Source: Golubevia sp. BC0850
Lineage: Eukaryota > Basidiomycota > Exobasidiomycetes > Golubeviales > Golubeviaceae
Assembly: GCA_012976225.1 (NCBI GenBank)
Contig: JAAVVG010000007.1
Coordinates: 620,001-684,000 of the forward strand
DNA length: 64,000 bases
Reading direction: 5' to 3'
Shown here piece after piece: positions 47,469 to 58,649 of the stretch (positions are counted from its first letter, which is position 1; every line of letters starts with the position of its first letter). Both the position numbers and the translations under genes were made by a program. Below the pieces are notes generated by a model. That model was not told the origin of the DNA and searched no databases. It saw nothing but the letters and a program-made list of their open reading frames with translations.

Positions 47469-48863
47469 ACTGCTCAAGGCAGCTCGTAGCAGAATCTAGC
47501 AATCCCTCTCCTATTCTCATTCTCGCCTTCTGTTCTCTTCTCTCCCTCAAACGTTCTCAACCTCTCAAAGGCTTCGTCTTCTTGCTCTACAACTCCTTTT
47601 GTTATCCTTGGTTATTCATTCTTCTTCTGCTCCGAAACGCTAAGGATTGTTCCTTGATCTTCGTCTGAAGGGTTGATTGTGGCTTCGTGGTCCTCTCAAG
47701 ATTAGCTGGAAGTCCTTTGAAATCTTCCGAAATGAAAGTTGAGCTCTATTTCCTATGCTTCGGATGTCAAGTTCCAGGTCGTAGTGTGCTGTGAAGATGA
47801 GTTGCGAGGGCTGAGAAGTTGAACCTGCGAATCTCTTTCGAGTCGACCTTTTTGACAAGACTTCTCAATGGAGCCTTTTCTGGCTGATTTAATTGATTCA
47901 AGCACACACTACAACGTACCCTCACACGTCTGATCTTATCGGAAGATAGACAAGACAAGAGAGGGAGAATGAGCCTGATTCGAGGCTCTTTTCTCTTTTC
48001 GACGATTATAGAAACAGTGTAAAGATAGATGAGCACCAAGGACCTTTCAAGAACAAGAGGGCGGCAAAAAAAAACAAAATAGAGAGAGAGAGAAACAGGG
48101 GTCAAAATCATGCCCCGTATGAGCGAGAACGGTTTACAAAGAGACGATGCTATTCCATCTGAGACAGAGTAGCCAGTCAAGGGAGTCAACTGTTCTCTAG
48201 AGAGGTATACAGTATCTTTTTTGAAGAATGATCATTGGAGTGGAGAAGGGGTGACGGATGCAAAATTGTTGGACATCTCCCCCTCGCCCCCTCCCTTTGG
48301 AGCTGATCATCGAGGTCCAAGCTGATGTAAAAATCCTAGAATAGCTACAAGGACTTAGAAAGACGGATTTTGGGAGACTTCGATTGTATTTAGGATCGTT
48401 CAGTTCAGCTGACCCGAACGATTGTCCTTCCACAGCTTCTGGCTGACTGTCCGTTTGATCTCTTCTTCCTTCCCAACATCATCCAAATCTAAATTCTACA
48501 ATTCAATCTCTCGAAGCTCATTCTTGTCAGCATCAAGTGATCACATTCCTCAAGACTATCGAGTTCCTGAGAAGGTGAGCATTCCGACCCCAGTTCGCAA
48601 TCCACCACATCCACCTTCCCTTCCCTTCCCTCTTCCATCCTCTTCCACTCTCTCGCTTCGACTGTGATTACAAATATTCACACTGTCAGACTCCAGCATA
48701 TCCTTGACCGGATCCTGGTTGGCATGACGTAGATAATACAACGGTATATGAGTCGCAAATCTTCCTCTTTTCTGCTTCCTCTTTTCTTCCTTCCTCCTTC
48801 TGTGACTAACCCTCTTCTCCCTCCCTTTCCATCATTCCCAAAGCCTTCCTCCCTTTTTCCACA
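47469..48863. other. intergenic between the secreted protein and RPB11
   Basis: About 1.4 kb. It begins with a C/T-rich 3' flank and ends with the C/T-rich RPB11 leader. In the middle both strands have scattered short open frames without coding character, plus a short A-run and (GA)n near 48,067-48,095. I see no gene. Confidence 0.45.
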
Positions 48864-49298
48864 ATGGCCAACGCCCCAGATCGTTTCGCCCTCTTCATTC
48901 TAGGTCCAGATGAAAAACGTACCACCATCATCGAAGATCCACGTCTACCCAATGCCGCAACAGTTCTTCTTCACAAAGAAGATCATACTCTAGCAAACAT
49001 GTTACGACATTCAGTTTTACAGCAACCTGGAATTCGTTTCTGTGGTTATAGGATTCCACATCCTTTGGAACCAGACGCAGAGCTTAGGATTCAAACTGAT
49101 GGCACAGACACTCCAACGATCGCTTTGAAGAAAGCTTGTGACAACGTCATCAACACCATCACGAAGACCAAAGCTGCTTGGAGACAGGAAGTACAAATGT
49201 TCGCTCCCGGAAGGCACTTGCAGAACGGCAATGCAGGTGGAATGGGTGGGGATGGAATGGGAATCGATGGTGGGAATGGTGGTTACGTTGATATTTGA
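48864..49298 (+). CDS. RPB11: RNA polymerase II subunit RPB11
   Basis: An intronless frame of 144 aa. It starts MANAPDRFALFILGPDEKR, then KEDHTLANMLRHSVLQQPG and FCGYRIPHPLEPDAELRIQT, matching the conserved RPB11/AC19 fold, with the helix ALKKACDNVINTITKTKAA that pairs with RPB3. It forms the alpha-like heterodimer that nucleates Pol II assembly. The Gly/Met-rich tail (GGMGGDGMGIDGGNGGYVDI) is an extension beyond the usual length of about 120 residues. It is the only clear intronless gene in the window. Confidence 0.95.
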   Translation: MANAPDRFALFILGPDEKRTTIIEDPRLPNAATVLLHKEDHTLANMLRHSVLQQPGIRFCGYRIPHPLEPDAELRIQTDGTDTPTIALKKACDNVINTITKTKAAWRQEVQMFAPGRHLQNGNAGGMGGDGMGIDGGNGGYVDI

Positions 49299-50296
49299 TG
49301 GAAGACTTTCCAACATGGTCTTTCTACCTCTTGTTCTTCCTTTTTCTTCCTCTCTTCCTCCGATCCTCTCTGAGAGAAGAGACCTCATGTCGGATTCTTC
49401 CTCTCTTCCTCCTCCCCCTCCCCCACCTCTTCTTCTCCCTCCATCTCCTGCTCTCTCCTCGTCACCTCGCTTTCTCTTTCTATTTCTCAAGCTTTCAGAC
49501 CGTCGCACAGCTAGCAATTATTCCCCCAAAACTCTTCTCTAATCAATGTTTGTACCACCATGTATTCTAAATCGCACTTACAATAACTCGAATCTTTCTC
49601 AACTCTTCAAAATCGTGTACTGGTCGCATTGATGTCATTATGATTGGTTGATCGTCGATCCCTTTCGATTGCTACCTTTCGTTCTGTCATGAAGATCAGC
49701 GGGATGGCGGGATGAAAGCTGAAAGGAGTCGATTCATCGACTCTCATCGACTCTGTGCTAGTCAACTGCACTCGGAATGAATAATCAAAATGATCGCCTG
49801 TGACGAGTTAGAACTCTCTCGAGATCAAACCGAAAGACTAGAACCTACAATCAAATTCAAGAAAAGAGAAGCGAGAAAGACAAAGGCTAAGTAAGAGGAA
49901 GATGCAAGAGATCAAACGGAAACAGGATTGTGCGGCGGGCGAAATGGAGGAATTAAATAAAAGACATAGTTCGATCGAGAAGTTGGATTTGAGAGCAAGG
50001 GGAAGATGATAATTTTCTTGATATGAGAATTAGATCTTTGGAAGAAGGGAGAGAAAAGGTTCTGATCATGGGGGAGTTGAAGTTTCTATGATGAATCATC
50101 GAGAAAGAAAGAAAATCTCTTAAAAATGCTATCCTGGGGAGGAAAGGGGGAGGGGAGAAATATGACAGAGGCAGGGCGATTGTCCGTTTAAGAGCTGAAA
50201 GCGTGTGTTTTTTGAAGTTTTTCTTTGTCTAAGTCGTGAAAATGGATTTGATCTGAACGGAAGCGTCATTAGAAGGATTGAAGAAAGAATAGAAAA
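49299..50296. other. convergent intergenic region, RPB11 and SKN1
   Basis: About 1 kb of 3' flanks. The first 250 nt are C/T-rich and the rest A/G-rich on the plus strand, as expected for two converging 3' UTRs. Nothing else is recognised. Confidence 0.5.
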
Positions 50297-53200
50297 CTAC
50301 GAACCGTAATTCGGTAGATCGTCAGCCTCGACATAAGGCGCCTGTTAGTGAGAAAAGGGAAAGAAAGGTGAGTCAGTGTGTCGTGCTCGTCCCGGAGCCA
50401 GATGTCTCGCTCGCCAGTCCATTCGATTCCACAAGAAATTCACCTTAGGATGAGGATGAGCTGGATCGAAGGGACCAACTTTGTTCTTCTCAGCGTTGCA
50501 GCCTTCGATAGAGTTCCTGGGCCAATACTGTCCATAACCTCCTACCGAAGGATCCTGTCCCCAGAACTGGAGCTGAGCGTTGTTGTAGGCGTCTGGATGT
50601 CTTTGGATGTAGTCGTTGGTAGGGTAATCTTCTGGATCACATCCAATGTTGATAGCATCGGAAGGCTGGTAGACTCGAACTATGAGAGCAAGGGAGAAAG
50701 AAGGTCAGTGGACGACCGCAGATTGCTTAATTCGAGGACCTAAACTCACCCCAATCAACCGCCATGGTGTTGGGCCATGTTAGTTCGGCCTGAAAAAAGA
50801 GTGGCAAAAGAAATGAAGATAGCGTCAGCACGAGTGTCGCGAGCATCTATCCTGTTCTATTGCTGTTTTCCGCAGAGACGGAGAATTTCAAATGTTTCTT
50901 CGATTCTGCGAATTATGAAGACTTACGAAGTTCTGAAAGGGGTGAAAAGGGAAGGGCAATCGGAATCAAGGAAGGAGGGGAAGATAGAAGAGTCAGAATC
51001 GAAAGCGACACCGCCGCCCAAATGTCACACGCTTCTTTATTGGCGAGGCTCACCGGTGTTCCAAAAGATTGTCTGCAGCGATTGGAGAGGGAGGAGGAGG
51101 AGGAGTGAGTGAGAAATGACGGACGGGAAAAAGGATGGTCCAGAGACAGCCCCTCGGAAGACCCGCCTGTCAATGCATCACCTCTTACGGCACTCACGAG
51201 ATTCCGAGATTGAAAATGATGTACACTGAGAGAGAGGGCGAAGGCGGGAGAGAAAGGAATCGATGGTCAGTGATTGGTCTTGGTCGATGGGGCGTAGAAG
51301 ACTGTGGCTTAGACTTACTTGGCTCGGATGCCATCACACGATTCGAAATCTGTGAGATTGGATCGGCTGCGAGACCATATTTGGTGAGAGTCCAGGCTGG
51401 AGTTCCATCGTTTACCCAGGTCGCTTCTCCGTCTTTGCCTGGTGGAAGTCAAAATTTATGAGAATCGGAAGAGAAGAAAAGGAAGACAAGCGACGACAGC
51501 GAAAATAGGATGGAAAGAGAAAAGAGAAGTAGGAAAGAGAGAGGAACGAGGTGGAGATGAGTAAATGGTGGTCGCGAGAGTCGATGAAAGTCAAGCTTCG
51601 ACGAGACCCCCATAGCTTCAAAACTCAGATGGAGACTGACCAGTGGTATATTCCACACCGTAGGTGGCGAAGTTTCTGGGAAAAGAGAAACACAAGACAG
51701 TCAGGAAGAGCCCAGACGAAATAAACACAAGACAGTCAGGAAGAGCCCAGACGAAATAACCTTTTCGAAGCAGCAACGACGTCACAAATTTAGACTCACC
51801 CTCCAGGATCCGTTCCATCAGTACTACCTTTCTCAGTCACACCATCAGGAGCATCAGACACGACTGAAGTAGATTGTTGGTAAGCTGCACCTTTGTAACT
51901 GTTGACCTGAGTGATGTCGTTGTTGTTGATGATGATAGCAGGTCCAGAAGTGTTCGAGAAGGTGTAGAGATTGTTGAAGGGAGCACTCTGGAATGATTGA
52001 GAAAGTTGCATGACTTGACCTCTTCCTGCAAAGCTGTTTCCGACTAAAGGGGAGATAGTTGAAATTTGAATTGGTAGGTTACATCTCTTTCGAAGTCAGC
52101 ACGTCTAACTCTCCAACGCCCTTCACCTCCTCCTTCCTATACTTACCCTGAGATTCGAAGACATCGATTTCAGGAGAAGCCCTTCCTTTGAACTTTCCGT
52201 TGACCTTTGGACCTGAGAGGACGAAATGGAGGAGTACAGAGAGGCGTCGAGAAGCGAAGGTCAGTCACGATGAGAAAAGATTCGAAATGGTAATAGATGC
52301 TTATGCCCTCAAAGAGTGGATTCTTCGCAGATACTGACCAGGATGATCCTGCGAAAGTGAGAAGAAGACGGAAGAAGACGGAAGAAGAGAGAAGAAGACA
52401 GATCGTTAGATTTCGGGCTTGCAGAGCGCAAAGTCGGTTCAATGTGGAGATCCACGTTTCGTTAGCAATAGCTGTTACGAGATTCAGTGTGGCTCTAACT
52501 CACCTCTCCGTCGCAAGTACAAGCACTCAAACGTTGCCCATTCAACCAGGAAAGACTTGAGGTGTGATACTGTCTATTGAAAGCGACTTCTCCTCCTTTG
52601 GCATTAGAGGTGGGAACTCCTTGATACGTGGTTTGATTCTCAAGTGTTCCTACGTCACATTCTTCGTAGGAGTATGGCCACAGTCCTTCCAAGGAAGCTC
52701 CGTATCCGGCTCTACCTAGATTTCCCATCATCCAGAAAGCAGGCCATAGACCTGCCACGTCTGAGAAACCAGGAAGTCTAACAGAAGCTTCTAAGTAACC
52801 TCCAGTGAAGCAGAACTTGTTCCTGAGATGAGAATTAAAGAATGGAGTCAATCTGAAAAGATTACGACTCAAAGAGAAGAATCGTTTCATTGTATAGGTC
52901 CACGGGACAGGTTGTCTGATGTTCTCGTCGAATTCGAAGCACTTACCAGGATTGGAGCATTCCTCCTCTGAAGTTCTTTTTCTGCAGGAGAGAAGAGAGG
53001 AAGAGGAGAGAGGAAGAGGAGAGAGGAGGAAGCTCGCGTCAGAAGATTGTCTGAAGTAGCAGGCTTTGATTCAAAACTCACGTGGTCTTCGGTCTCGCTC
53101 AAAGTGATTTGTAAGAATCCATCAGCTGTAGTAATGGCAGCTGGGTCGTACCTACGAAGGGAGAAAAGAAAGGGGGAGTGAAAAGGTCAGTAAGAGCTGA

Positions 53201-54615
53201 CTCCTCGAAGGTTCCTTACTCCGCTACAGAGAGGTGGCCAATGGCCTAGATACGCACCACTCGTAATTTTGTGTTCCCTGAAATGTTTGAAATGCGAGGA
53301 GGGAAACGAGGAGAGATTGCGGGTCAGAAGGAAGATCGCAAGGACAAGACGAAGGAAAGAATAACCTCGAGCTGGATCCTAGTAGCAACGTACCCAGTAC
53401 TGTTTGAAGGAACAGAAATAGAAAATAACAGGTGAAAGAGAGGGAGAGTCAAAGAAAGGGAAAAGGTTAGCAATGAACAGACGAAGGCTTGATGAGGGAG
53501 AGCAAGAGCTGCTGTTCGACTACTCACCCAGAGATCAACAGCTTCCCAGAATGGATCGTCACCCGGATAGAAAGAACGTCCATCGGTATTGAACTCATCT
53601 GAGAAGACCAGCTTGAATTTGGTCTTTCCATCTACTCCAGTACGGGTCATAGCATCTGCAGGAGTCTCTGGATCGATCAAATTCGGTAGATCTGGAAGAC
53701 TTGGGATTTGTCCACTAGAATTTGTTCCTCCTAAGTTGCTTCCACCTTTCGTTGACGTCGTTCGATTGAGAGCATCGATGATTGGATAACCAGCAAAGAG
53801 TAAAAGTAGAGCAACGGCTAGAACTGCTAGAAGTCCCACGTTAAGAATGGCTCTAACAGGGAACCCATTCGAGAGCCAACTTCCATGAACTTTGGCATCC
53901 CTCGGATCGTGGAGCCAGTCATCGTTCTCAGTGGTGGTCATCCAAGCCGGTTGAGCTGGACCACTGAATTCTCCCGAAGAGTTGTTAGAGGTTGAGTAAG
54001 GCATGGCGTTGGATTGTGACCTGGGGTCCAGCTTCTCTGATAGAATTGGCATAGTTCCTCTTGAAGAAGGCTTGGGTCTCACCGAAGATGGTTTAGAAGA
54101 AGACTGATAATTTGAGAGAATCGAATAATGAGGACGAGTCAGCGACTTGAGATGGTGGGGAAATTCTATTGATCGTGATTTTGATCTTTTTTCTTCCAGT
54201 TGTTCTAACAAATCCTTTTGCCTTCGAATGAGCCTCGTCGAAAGAGGGAAGAGAAAAGCTCCTATTGGAGTAGAGGACATAGCCCACCATCACCACCCTC
54301 TCCCTCTCTATCCGCCGGTCTCTTCCTACCAGCGCGCGTATTGGCCAATCTGCAGTTCCAGCACGCGGAATCCAATGTTGGACAGGAGCATCGTCCACAG
54401 GTTCTCAGAGAGATGACCTACCGATGCGAAGAAATCGACTGATTCACTGATCTGCACTGCAAACTCTCTCCCCTCTACCCAGGACCCCTTCTACTTTCGA
54501 TACTCACAATGTAGGACCCAGTCTCATCGCTTCCAATTCCCTCATTACTCTCTGATGAACCACCAAACAGCCTCACATTCTCTGCCGAATGGATAGGTTC
54601 GTAGCGCGATGCCAT
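50297..54615 (-). CDS. SKN1: beta-1,6-glucan synthesis protein, SKN1/KRE6 family (GH16)
   Basis: I resolve 17 exons (minus strand, 5' to 3'): 54508-54615, 53528-54103, 53394-53399, 53258-53277, 53082-53151, 52947-52981, 52504-52822, 52339-52348, 52147-52212, 51800-52043, 51641-51675, 51319-51438, 51198-51225, 51054-51072, 50750-50789, 50444-50679, 50297-50341. All phases agree, giving 658 aa. A short cytosolic N terminus is followed by one membrane segment (NVGLLAVLAVALLLLFAGYP), the type II topology of Kre6/Skn1 in the Golgi. The GH16-like lumenal domain carries PFWEAVDLW, YDPAAITTADGFLQITLSE, GLWPAFWMMGNLGR and the acidic motif RASPEIDVFE. The tail has AVDWVRVYQPSDAINIGCDP, typical of the family. 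Several introns are unusually placed, leaving exons of 6, 20, 10 and 19 nt. Confidence 0.92.
51688..51757 (+). repeat. 35-bp perfect tandem duplication in a SKN1 intron
   Basis: A 35-nt unit beginning AAACACAAGACAGTCAGGAA occurs twice head to tail in the intron between the tenth and eleventh SKN1 exons. The copies look identical, which suggests a recent slip. Confidence 0.92.
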
Positions 54616-56124
54616 CTATTGGATGTGTGCTAGTGTAGGCGCTTCTAGGTTGGGTATTGAATTAGTTGAGCTCTTGCTCTATTGTGATATGAAGTTGAGT
54701 AAAAGTAGAGCTTGAGTCAAGGATGAGGAATCTAAGAAGAAGGTTGATTTGGATGATGAATCGATGATGATGAAGGAACGCTTGATGATGATTTGGAAGG
54801 AGCAAACACACATCGCCGAAGGCAGAACAGAGTGCCTACGGAAGACCGTACCTCAACGCCATACATACTGTTGAATACGTTGAATCGACAGATGGACTAA
54901 ACTGGTATCTGATAAGTGGTACATCTTGATTTATTTTCTTTCTATTCCAGACGCACTTTGCTTTGACTTTCCATGCTTCTCCTTCGTCACAAGCTCTTCA
55001 AGCTTCAAGAGGCATTCCCCCTCCCAATGCCTCTATGCCAGTGGAGTCAGAAGGATGAAGTGGTGCGTTCTTGAAGCTTGAATTCCATTTACTCTTCCAC
55101 AAACTGAAATCGCCTCGAGCTTCGAAGAGTTCAACACTTTGAACACTTCTCCCTTCACAAATCGATGGATTCCAGTTACATCATTTCTCGAGGATCCTCT
55201 GTCGCCCTACGAGCCTTGGAAAACCCAAAGTTCTCATTAGCTTCCTCTTGAATCCAACTCTAGGACTTTCGTTCTCCAACCGGCCTTTATGGCAAGAGAG
55301 ATAAGATCAGACAAACGAGGCTGGAGTCGCGGTGCCCTTTGCAATTCCCCTTCCTTTTTGGTCAGTCTCTTTTTTTCTAGATTTTCAGAGACAGATGCTT
55401 CGTTCTCGCTTCTTGACTCCCTCGGGCGCTTCTTCTCAGACCTGTAGGCTCGGCGCGAAGGAAGACATGAAGTAAGAAGTCTCACCCCTGATTTAAGATC
55501 CAGTCACTCATCCCGCGACTCCAATGTGATCCTCTGTTGCTCAAGATAAATCTGAAAACCAAAACAAGGGCTCTGATGAACTTCGTTCGGATTTGCCACC
55601 TGATCAGTTTTCTGAGTTTCACTTGTTTGCTCTTGTGTTTCTGTGCATGCTACGGACCGCACTCGTCTCCAATCACATCTTCAAGATACGTTAGGCCCTT
55701 TTTTCAATTAGGCGAGCTCGCGCTCCAGTGATCACTACTGCTAACGGATAAAAATCGGTGGACCGATTGAGGACTTTCATGAAATCGCCACCCTTCAATA
55801 ACGGTCACTCCCTTCTCTCTCCCCTGACAACCGGCCTGGGGCCAAATCTTGAGGTTGCCTCAATTGAGCATTTATTGTGGCTTTAGACCAGGTTAGGTCT
55901 CGCTTGACTCAACGAAAATCAGACCCGATCTCATCGTCAAGGGATAGAATGCCTCACAAGTCGTCACGCAGGAACGAAGCTATACTCCCTATTCAGGTGA
56001 TTCTCAGGGATTGGACTCTGTCCAATTGACGACGACCTTTGTCCGGATCTTGTATATAAAGAGAGAGAAACAGTTGGAGTCACTTTTCGTTCCCCCATCT
56101 TCTTCTCTCTCTCTTCGCATCAAC
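54616..56124. promoter_or_regulatory. divergent intergenic region, SKN1 and pectin lyase, with TATA box
   Basis: About 1.5 kb between two divergent genes. TATATAAA at 56053-56060 lies 65 nt before the pectin lyase ATG, an ideal TATA box for a regulated gene. The nearer SKN1 side has no clear box. Short open frames in the middle have no coding signal that I recognise. Confidence 0.6.
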
Positions 56125-57797
56125 ATGCTCTCCAAATCTCTTCTATCAAGTCTCGGCCTCCTACTTCTATCTTCTTTCTCTCAAATTCAAGCTGCTGGAG
56201 TCACTGGTCAAGCTTATGGGTACGCAAAAGGTACCACTGGTGGAGGGAACGCCACTCCCGTCTATCCCACGACTAGTGAGTCAAAGATACTTTGCCTTCT
56301 CTTTCTTTCGCTTCTCGACTAACTGACCATAAACTCATCTTCTTTTACCTCTCACAGCTGCTCAACTCACTTCATACCTAACCGACAGCTCCCCTAGAGT
56401 AATCATGTTGGATCGTACCTTCGACTATGGAGCTGCTGAAGGAACTTGTAACTCCTGCGCTGGGTGTAAACCCTCCTCCTATACCTGTGGATCTAGCGGT
56501 CAGCTTGCCATCGCTTCTGGAACTTGGTGCAACAGCTACCCATCTCAATCCATCACTTATGAGAAGGCTGGGATTTCTAGTATCACTGTTAAGTCCAACA
56601 AAAGTCTCGTCGGAGTTGGATCCAAGGGCGTTATCAAAGGCAAAGGGTTAAGATTTGTTAGCGGTGTCTCTAACATCATCGTTCAAAACGTTCACATCAC
56701 TGATTTGAACCCAGAGTACATTTGGTGAGTGACGCAAAGTAGGAGTTGAGAAATCTGTCACTGATGCGTCTCTCTTCCACTTTCTTTCTTTTTTAGGGGT
56801 GGGGATGCATTAACCCTCGATGGTAGTAGTAAAATTTGGATCGATCGAGTTACGACTAGTCTAATTGGTCGTCAGCACATTGTCTTTGGTAGGTTGCCTC
56901 TTGCTTCATCTCAAGCTCGATCTCCTTTTACTGAGCTCAAAGTGCTCCACCCTTTTCTTCTTCCTATTTTCTTTCCCATTTTGTTTCTTGTCTTATCCAC
57001 TCTCTCAGGATACGGACAGTGAGTGCTCCCGCCATCAGAGAGTGGGAAATAAGAGAGGTTCCAAAATTTGTGTTGTTGACGACTGACTGAACCACCCCCC
57101 TCTCTCTCTCTCCTTCCCCCAGAAATCAACAGGTCACCATTTCTAATCATCATTTTAGTGGAAAGACATCAAATTCTGCTAGTTGCGACGGTCGTCATTA
57201 CTGGACTCTACGTACGTGTTCTAGAAAAGTCTTCAAATTGATTCGTCACTAACTCTGCCTTTCCCTTTCTCAATAGTCATGTACGGATCCAATGACTACA
57301 TCACCATATTTGCCAGCTGGTTTGACCAAGTCTCGGGCCGCTCTCCAAAGATTGGCTACAGTAAGTAAAGAGGAGCCTCAAAGCTAGAACCTCCAAGCAG
57401 TCTCTCACTTTTTTTCTCTTCTTCTTCTTCTTCTTCATCATCAGCCAACCGTGTACACATGCTCAACAACCTATGGACCAACACCGGATCGTACTCCTTC
57501 GCTTTGGATGTTGAAGACTCTTCTCATCTTCTCCTGGAAGGAAACGTTTTCGACAACGTCCCACGTCCTTATGTCAAAGCTTCATCTCCAGGAAAGATCT
57601 TTGCTCCAACTTCAGCCTCATCATCCTGCTCTTCTGTCTTTGGAAGAAATTGCGTAGCTAACACCTTTACCGGCGGTTCACCTTCCTTCTCTGTAGGGGA
57701 TTCAATCATTTCAGATTTCAACAACGCTGATTCTCCCAACCCTTTGTCAAATGTTGCTTCAAGTGTCAAAAGCTGGGCCGGTTTCGGAAAGATTTAA
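56125..57797 (+). CDS. secreted pectin lyase (polysaccharide lyase family 1)
   Basis: Seven exons (56125-56275, 56358-56724, 56797-56888, 57009-57018, 57123-57211, 57277-57360, 57445-57797) give 381 aa, all in phase. A signal peptide, [12 protein letters not shown], is followed by a short Gly/Thr-rich segment and a Cys-rich loop ([15 protein letters not shown]). The parallel beta-helix core matches Aspergillus pectin lyases: [57 protein letters not shown], and SGRSPK with the catalytic Arg. Such enzymes split methylated pectin by beta-elimination outside the cell. The fourth exon is only 10 nt (GATACGGACA). A TATA box and a short leader suggest a strongly regulated promoter. Confidence 0.93.
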
Positions 57798-58649
57798 AGT
57801 GGTTATTTGTTTGTTCCTATCTCTCCAAACGTTCGTCTTCTCGCTCTTCGATTTTCACCACTTTGTAACTCAATATTCTCCCTTTTTTGGGAGCTGAATC
57901 ATAAATTCAAGTCTCTGTTCACCTTTTATGCAAATGTCGAGCTTCAACGATTTTAGAAAGGATGAGATCTCGAGACACGCTGCTTTGGCCTTGGTGAGCG
58001 GTGTGAAGCTGTCGTCGACACTTGGAAAGATTTGATCTGAATGTTTGGAGGGATCTCTTATATCTCTTGAGCGAAACCTATATTTTACCATCGAAATCAA
58101 ATACTCAAATAGTTCGAGAATCTTGTTTTGTGATACAACAAAATGTTCATCATCTCGAAAAGTTATCGATCAAAGACCAGCCAGCTACTGCGCTACTCCT
58201 GCTAGTTGTATTAACCATCATCAAGTCAAGAATATATTCAAAGCAGTAAGGGTATCAACTTGAACAAGAAGAAAAGGTTGAGGGAGGAGCTCCAAAGGAA
58301 ACTAAGTAGCTTTGCGAAGAGCAAATCCATGTTGAGAAACAAAAGAAAGGGTTTTTTGAATTATTACAGTGTCCTGACGGAGTAAAGAGACTCAGCAAAG
58401 AGAGAAAGAAGCTATGAAATGACAACACTTAAGTAAAGAGTAAGGCCACGTCGTCATGGAAATTCATTTACAATACAAAGGCAAGGAAAAGCAAAAGGTT
58501 CAATCACTTGAAGGAAGTCTGTAGAACATATGATGTAACTCATCAGAGAATATGATTCGAGGGAAGAAAGAAGGAAAGTTCAAACGTTGAAGAGAAAGAA
58601 AGATTTTCGACCTCTTGAATGGATTGCTGTCGATAGAAAGTCAACTACT
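57798..58649. other. convergent intergenic region
   Basis: 3' flanks of pectin lyase (plus) and the LIM gene (minus). The open plus-strand frame at 58587-58805 overlaps the last LIM exon and is its shadow. No gene is seen. Confidence 0.5.
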
